The notes under the pieces were generated by a model. That model was not told the origin of the DNA. It saw only the letters and a list, made by a program, of their open reading frames with translations, and made no database searches. Position numbers and translations under genes: made by a program. This document shows, piece by piece, positions 35,509 through 39,384 of a stretch of 39,384 nt of DNA; the stretch's first letter is position 1; every line of letters begins with the position of its first letter. The stretch is from Balneolaceae bacterium (GTDB lineage: Bacteria > Bacteroidota > Rhodothermia > Balneolales > Balneolaceae). The stretch lies in NCBI GenBank assembly GCA_020832415.1, contig JAFIES010000084.1:1-39384 (forward strand). The letters run 5' to 3'.

Positions 35509-35856
35509 TTAATTTTGTGAGTTGATCACCCTTCGGATGGCCTGGTTCAGCAATCCATCAAAACTACCCTGTTTTGTAATTGTGTAATAGATCAAAAATA
35601 CACCGGCCATGCTTAATATACTTCCCAATAGACTCATTACCGCTGATAACCAAAGTGGCTCAATTAAACCTAAAATGGTTATACTAACCAATATGAGGCC
35701 TGAAAAAACCTGAAGAGCACCTGAGAGCAACGGCAGCAATGTATGGCTGTAACGTAACAGCGACCAGACGCGACCATTCGATACACCCTTCCCATTCTCT
35801 TTTGTGGGATAGCGCTTCACAAACTCGAAGCTTGTATTTTTAGAATTTCCGGTCAT
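35509..35856 (-). CDS. Small membrane protein of unknown function
   Basis: 115 residues, not recognised. A basic N-terminal segment (about residues 1-35, FVKRYPTKENGKG) precedes two or three closely spaced helices (about 36-62, LLPLLSGALQVFSGLILVSI; and 66-92, LWLSAVMSLLGSILSMAGVF), then a short basic tail (LLNQAIRRVINSQN). It is the first gene of a pair with the 109-residue membrane protein. It is divergent from rlmB across 72 bases. Confidence 0.65.
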   Translation of the reverse strand: MTGNSKNTSFEFVKRYPTKENGKGVSNGRVWSLLRYSHTLLPLLSGALQVFSGLILVSITILGLIEPLWLSAVMSLLGSILSMAGVFLIYYTITKQGSFDGLLNQAIRRVINSQN

Positions 35857-35928
35857 CGGTTTGGCCTCTATTTTTTACTATTTTAATTATTCAAACTATG
35901 GCAAACAAGTAAAAAAATTCAATCTCGT

Positions 35929-36678
35929 TTGGACGATCAAAATCAATTTATTTACGGCAGAAAACCTGTTGAAGAACTTCTGAAGACAAATCCGCAGCAG
36001 GTAGATAAGGTATTTCTAAAAAAGGGTGTTGGAAGTAGCTCTTTATCAAAAATCTCTGACCTTTGTTCAAAAAACCGAATACCCGTGGTTGACGTTCCGG
36101 GATCCAAGCTTTTTGATCTGGTAGGCCGGGTGAATGATCAGGGTGTGGTAGCAGCCATCAGCCAGGTTGAATATGTTGATTTTGAAGACTGGCTGGTTTC
36201 CATCAAACCTGATAACAAAACTGCCGTTCTTCTGCTGGATGAGATTGAAGATCCGCACAATTTTGGAGCAATTTTAAGAACAGCTGCGGCATCCGGCATT
36301 AGTGCCATTATTGTACCTAAACACCGGCAAGCACCCGTAAATGCCACAGTTTTTAAAACCAGTGCCGGTACTGCAGGGCGAATTCCGATTGTGAGAGCTG
36401 TGAATCTGAATCAAGCCATGCTTCAGCTGAAAGAGAATCAATTCTGGATTGCCGGGCTTGATATGGATGGTACTTCCATGTTGTGGGAGCAAACATTTGA
36501 TGTACCCATGGCTTTTGTGATTGGCAATGAAGGGCGAGGAATGCGAAAAAAAACCGGCGAACATTGCGATTTCCTGCTCTCCATCCCGATGGAAAACGGT
36601 GTTGAATCACTCAATGCATCGGTAAGTGCTGCATTGGTTTGTTATGAATGGCAAAAACAGAGAATGAACCGTTCATGA
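35929..36678 (+). CDS. rlmB: 23S rRNA (guanosine-2251-2'-O)-methyltransferase (SpoU/TrmH family)
   Basis: 249 residues. The N-terminal substrate-binding domain starts IYGRKPVEELLKTNPQQVDKVFL (residues 8-30). The SPOUT knot follows with LLDEIEDPHNFGAILRTAAASG (motif 1, including the conserved NxGAI-LR), VIGNEGRGM (motif 2) and IPMENGVESLNASVSAAL (motif 3). The family methylates the ribose of G2251 in the peptidyl-transferase loop; other TrmH-type targets cannot be fully excluded. The start is TTG at 35929, since no ATG lies before the IYGR motif. It is a single plus-strand gene between minus-strand genes; its stop is 28 bases from a convergent gene with no hairpin evident. Confidence 0.9.
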   Translation: MDDQNQFIYGRKPVEELLKTNPQQVDKVFLKKGVGSSSLSKISDLCSKNRIPVVDVPGSKLFDLVGRVNDQGVVAAISQVEYVDFEDWLVSIKPDNKTAVLLLDEIEDPHNFGAILRTAAASGISAIIVPKHRQAPVNATVFKTSAGTAGRIPIVRAVNLNQAMLQLKENQFWIAGLDMDGTSMLWEQTFDVPMAFVIGNEGRGMRKKTGEHCDFLLSIPMENGVESLNASVSAALVCYEWQKQRMNRS

Positions 36679-36706
36679 TCTGAATGCAAAAGTTCTAATA
36701 CTCAGC

Positions 36707-37159
36707 TTACAGGCCGGCCGATTTTTGAATCGCTTCGAGCAATTCCCGGGGTTCATTGGTTCCAATTCGGGTACTTTTTCCGTTTTTTCGAATAATTTCC
36801 ACAGCATACGAACCGGATACACTGTATAACATTCCCCTGAATGGATTCCAGCGAATTCCTACTCCTTCCCAAATCGGAGCACGGGTAATTGCAGCAAATT
36901 TAACCTCATCAACCTTTATCCTGAACTTCCAGAGCCCGGGACCAAAATACCAGATGATTTCTTTCCGGTTAACTTTTACTGTTAAGGTTGAAAAGTTTAT
37001 TAAAAATATGATTAGAAAGAGCAGTGTAACCGGCAGAACAATACTTTCACTTTCGGAAAGTAAACCGCTTGTATATACTGAAAAAACAATGATAAGTACC
37101 ACAGAAAATATCAAAATTATAAAATATCCAATTTGAGTATTTTTATAATTTTCCATCAT
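36707..37159 (-). CDS. Membrane protein with a PH-like C-terminal domain
   Basis: 150 residues. Two membrane helices (about 12-32, FIILIFSVVLIIVFSVYTSG; and 42-58, LPVTLLFLIIFLINF) precede a small beta-rich domain beginning LTVKVNRKEIIWYFGPGLWKFRIKVDEV and ending with a helix (EPRELLEAIQKS). This layout resembles bacterial PH (bPH2-like) membrane proteins, but the function is unknown. The start could also be the second ATG at 37156. It is convergent with rlmB and starts 15 bases after the DUF1343 gene, so co-transcription with that gene is likely. Confidence 0.7.
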   Translation of the reverse strand: MMENYKNTQIGYFIILIFSVVLIIVFSVYTSGLLSESESIVLPVTLLFLIIFLINFSTLTVKVNRKEIIWYFGPGLWKFRIKVDEVKFAAITRAPIWEGVGIRWNPFRGMLYSVSGSYAVEIIRKNGKSTRIGTNEPRELLEAIQKSAGL

Positions 37160-37174
37160 ACTGCAGGTAATAAG

Positions 37175-38455
37175 TTACTCATAGAGCAAATAGGGTTTTC
37201 GCTGTTCGAGATAGCCATTCAGTTCAAAGTTTAAATCGGCAACCTCTTTATCTCCGTTTAACAGCTCATCAATTTCTGTTGAACCTGTTAGTCTGTACAG
37301 AAATGACCGGGTTTCGTAGTCTGAGGTGGCTCTTACAACGGTCACAAACATCTCCAATCCGGCAAGTACCGGATCAAAATCAAAACCGGTAACATCAGCC
37401 TTAATACCATAGCAGACTTCATCCTGATGTTTCGGTGTTGGCGCAACACCCGGAATGGAGACCGGTGTAAACTCAGTTTCTTCAATTCGAATATTATTGG
37501 AAATTGTACGGAGTCTTTCAATATCAGCGTCGCTCAAATTGGTTGTTGGATCGCCCATCGTAAGGAAAGGATCATTCGTTCCACGCCCTTCTGATAGCGT
37601 AGTCCCTTCAAAGAAAACGGTTCCCAGATACAAAAAGGCATGGCTGAATGTTGGAAGATTTGGTGAGGGAGGCACCCAGTTCAGCCCCGTGCTGTACCAT
37701 CGCATATCGCGGCTCCAGCCTTCCATTTCTACTACATGAATTTCGGGCTCTTCATCAAATTCAATCCACCTCTCACCGATCATCATTTTTGCGATTTCAC
37801 CCATTGTAAGGCCATGTGCAATCGGAATAGGATACGGACCAACAAACGACTGAAATTCATCCTCCATCATCCATCCGCTCACATAATTTCCGCCAATTGG
37901 GTTGGGACGATCGAGCACCCAAACCGGAACCCCGGCTTCAGCTGCCGCTTCAATTACAAGACCAAGCGTGGCTATGTAGGTGTAGAAACGGGCACCAACA
38001 TCCTGCATATCAAAAATAAGCAGATCTACGTGCTCCAGCATTTCGGATGTGGGTTTGCGCGTCTCACCGTAAAGAGAAAAAACGGGCAACCCAGACTCCT
38101 GATCAATTCCGTCTTCAATCAGCTCTCCGGCTCCGGCCTCACCCCGAAATCCATGCTCGGGGGCAAAAAGTGCACGTATATTTACATCCAGTGCCAAAAG
38201 GGAATCCAGCACATGAACATCTCCAATTCGTGCCGTTGGATTCATTACCAGGCCAACCCGTTTATCTGCCAAATCATCGAGATGGCGATCGATCAATATT
38301 TCGGCGCCTACAGTGACTTGTTCAATTTCCGAATCGGGCTGAATACTTCCCGTCATCATCGGTTCAGTTTCGGTTTGCCTGTCGGCACAAGCTGCCAGCA
38401 TGAGCATTAAGCTTATGGAGAAAAGAGTTGGATAAAAAGAGTTCAGCATAATCAA
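37175..38455 (-). CDS. DUF1343 lipoprotein, NamZ-type exo-beta-N-acetylmuramidase family
   Basis: 426 residues. A lipoprotein signal peptide has its lipobox Cys at about residue 23 (LAAC), followed by an acidic linker. The DUF1343 domain covers about 50-426: VGLVMNPTARIGDVHVLD, ALFAPEHGFRGEAGAGE, FSLYGETRKPTSEMLEHVDLLIFDMQDVGARFYTYI, VWVLDRPNPIGG and a C-terminal LFFEGTTLSEGRGT-like block. The family founder NamZ removes terminal N-acetylmuramic acid from peptidoglycan fragments, so a role in wall recycling at the outer membrane is likely. ATG 38449 is an alternative start. It lies 15 bases upstream of the PH-like membrane protein. Confidence 0.88.
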   Translation of the reverse strand: MIMLNSFYPTLFSISLMLMLAACADRQTETEPMMTGSIQPDSEIEQVTVGAEILIDRHLDDLADKRVGLVMNPTARIGDVHVLDSLLALDVNIRALFAPEHGFRGEAGAGELIEDGIDQESGLPVFSLYGETRKPTSEMLEHVDLLIFDMQDVGARFYTYIATLGLVIEAAAEAGVPVWVLDRPNPIGGNYVSGWMMEDEFQSFVGPYPIPIAHGLTMGEIAKMMIGERWIEFDEEPEIHVVEMEGWSRDMRWYSTGLNWVPPSPNLPTFSHAFLYLGTVFFEGTTLSEGRGTNDPFLTMGDPTTNLSDADIERLRTISNNIRIEETEFTPVSIPGVAPTPKHQDEVCYGIKADVTGFDFDPVLAGLEMFVTVVRATSDYETRSFLYRLTGSTEIDELLNGDKEVADLNFELNGYLEQRKPYLLYE

Positions 38456-38527
38456 ACAGATGAGTTAGCAGTTAATTATGCTGAATATAACTATGAAGAA
38501 GAGGAGAATTCCAAAAAAATATAAATA

Positions 38528-38553
38528 ATCTCCCCGATTTAACCCGGGGAGAT
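38528..38553 (-). terminator. Intrinsic terminator of ndk
   Basis: ATCTCCCCG (38528-38536) and CGGGGAGAT (38545-38553) form a perfect 9-bp GC-rich stem with an 8-base loop. On the minus strand it is followed by TATTTATATTTTTTT, giving a U-rich tail 12 bases past the ndk stop. Confidence 0.8.
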
Positions 38554-38565
38554 CAAAAAGAAAGA

Positions 38566-38997
38566 TTATGCCTGATTAGCAACTACTTCTGATTCAGCAA
38601 AGAAATAGGCTGCTTCAATTTTTCCATTCTCCACAGAATCTGAACCGTGAATAATGTTCTCACCAAGACTGTCGGCAAAATCGGCACGGATGGTTCCCTC
38701 GGCGGCTTCGGCAGGGTTCGTTGCTCCAATAAATTTACGGAAATCGGCAACAGCGTTCTCTTTTTCGAGGATCATGGGCACACAAGGTCCGCTGCTCATA
38801 AAGTCGGTGAGTTCGCCAAAAAAGGGACGCTCTTTATGAACGGCATAAAATCCGCCTGCGGTATCTTTGGTAAGGCGTGTTAATTTCATTGCCACAATAT
38901 TAAATCCTGCTTCCTGGATACGGCGTGTTACCTCTCCGATCAGATTTTTTCGTACACAATCGGGTTTGAGGATGGTTAGTGTTCGTTCTACTGCCAT
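38566..38997 (-). CDS. ndk: Nucleoside diphosphate kinase
   Basis: A 143-residue NDK that equalises nucleoside triphosphate pools by ping-pong phosphotransfer. K11 in [12 protein letters not shown] and the phospho-acceptor H117 in ENIIHGSDS are present, with a conserved [15 protein letters not shown] segment. The length is typical. It is a single gene with its own strong terminator. Upstream on the minus strand TATCTTTA (39065-39058) is one base off the TAnnTTTG -7 element. Confidence 0.98.
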   Translation of the reverse strand: MAVERTLTILKPDCVRKNLIGEVTRRIQEAGFNIVAMKLTRLTKDTAGGFYAVHKERPFFGELTDFMSSGPCVPMILEKENAVADFRKFIGATNPAEAAEGTIRADFADSLGENIIHGSDSVENGKIEAAYFFAESEVVANQA

Positions 38998-39140
38998 GTT
39001 AATTCTTTTTTTATTAATCGTTTAATTGATGGTTTTAAAAGTTGTTTATATATCTTTTAAAGATACAGGGATTTGCGGAAAATGACGAGGGTGTTTTTGG
39101 GGAGACGGGAGACGTGAAGCTACCAAATTCAAAACTCAAC

Positions 39141-39384
39141 TGTCCATCCCTAACATAGCTTGACCGTATTAAACCCACAAGTTATGAACACACGAAAACT
39201 CAATAAACGTCGTACATTTAGCAAACAGATCAAACGTCAGGCAGTGGCCGATTTTCGTCGGGGCAAGTATACAGCGTTAGAACTGGCAGAATTGTATCAG
39301 TGTCACCACCAAACCATTTACAATTGGATTTATAAATATTCACCCGGGGATTCCCCACAAATCAACGTCGTCGAAATGAGTGAT
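39141..39384 (+). mobile_element. Left end of an IS3-like insertion sequence (runs off the right edge)
   Basis: A transposase OrfA-like reading frame begins at 39184. About 43 bases upstream the sequence TGTCCATCCC (39141-39150) begins with TG, as IS3-family terminal repeats do, and is the best candidate for the left end. The matching right end and OrfB lie outside the window, so the boundary is a guess. Confidence 0.55.
39184..39384 (+). CDS. IS3-family transposase OrfA, N-terminal part
   Basis: 67 codons are visible from ATG 39184 and the frame is open to the window edge. A basic N-terminus (NTRKLNKRRTFSKQIKRQAV) leads into a helix-turn-helix (LELAELYQCHHQTIYNWIYKY) at about residues 33-53, the DNA-binding layout of IS3/IS911 OrfA proteins (HTH_Tnp_1-like). 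In these elements OrfA binds the terminal repeats and is fused to the OrfB integrase by a programmed -1 frameshift; that part is not in view. It sits just upstream of ndk on the opposite strand. It is the only sign of transfer in the window. Confidence 0.8.
   Translation, partial: MNTRKLNKRRTFSKQIKRQAVADFRRGKYTALELAELYQCHHQTIYNWIYKYSPGDSPQINVVEMSD

Noticed and set aside
37736-38410. 224-codon plus-strand frame across the DUF1343 gene
   Set aside because: It is antisense to a well-supported lipoprotein gene and its translation has no domain-like pattern.

Overview
This window looks like core chromosome of a member of the Balneolota/Rhodothermota lineage, close to Bacteroidota. That placement is an inference. 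It rests on protein character (an uppS-bamA-tandem ompH block, Bacteroidota-style envelope lipoproteins, many mildly acidic proteins), moderate GC, weak Shine-Dalgarno signals, several TAnnTTTG-like -7 promoter elements and frequent TTG/GTG starts. I see no rRNA, tRNA, CRISPR array or phage. The only mobile DNA is the start of an IS3-like element at the right edge. No gap between genes exceeds 300 bases; the longest are about 186 (38998-39183) and 182 (1953-2134).

Layout: 1-608 (-) is the N-terminal part of an M20 amidohydrolase. 723-5719 (+) holds an iron alcohol dehydrogenase, an outer-membrane porin, a YciI-like protein, the tRNA methyltransferase MnmD and a kynureninase-like PLP enzyme. 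5880-8734 (+) is recA-recX-AI-2E-family transporter, with overlapping genes. 8850-11008 (+) is purN-purH. 11107-16590 (+) is the rod-shape operon mreB-mreC-mreD-mrdA-rodA. rnhB (-) converges on it, and a VWA-domain protein (+) follows.

18484-28561 (-) is a tightly packed envelope block. In transcription order it is mltD-like lytic transglycosylase, ctp protease, PHP phosphoesterase, ribH, uppS, bamA and three tandem ompH/skp genes, ending in a clear bidirectional terminator. Further right on the minus strand are nadE with an amidohydrolase lipoprotein, a NUDIX hydrolase with pyrG, a glycerophosphodiester phosphodiesterase, two small membrane proteins, a PH-like membrane protein, a NamZ/DUF1343 lipoprotein and ndk. 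rlmB lies among them on the plus strand.

Functionally, much of the window serves envelope growth: RodA/PBP2/Mre for elongation, UppS for the lipid carrier, BamA and Skp for outer-membrane proteins, and MltD, Ctp and NamZ for wall turnover and processing. Nucleotide supply (purN, purH, pyrG, ndk, nadE) and DNA repair (recA, recX, rnhB) make up the rest.

I did not find a convincing new multi-gene system. The most unusual points are four. (1) bamA is interrupted by a single in-frame TGA followed directly by ATG, splitting the POTRA part from most of the barrel. (2) A textbook intrinsic-terminator hairpin lies inside the recX coding sequence, just downstream of recA. (3) The GDPD gene has no ATG/GTG/TTG start that would keep its catalytic HRG motif; the best candidate is ATC behind a strong AGGAG. 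(4) An inverted repeat brackets the predicted mreB promoter.
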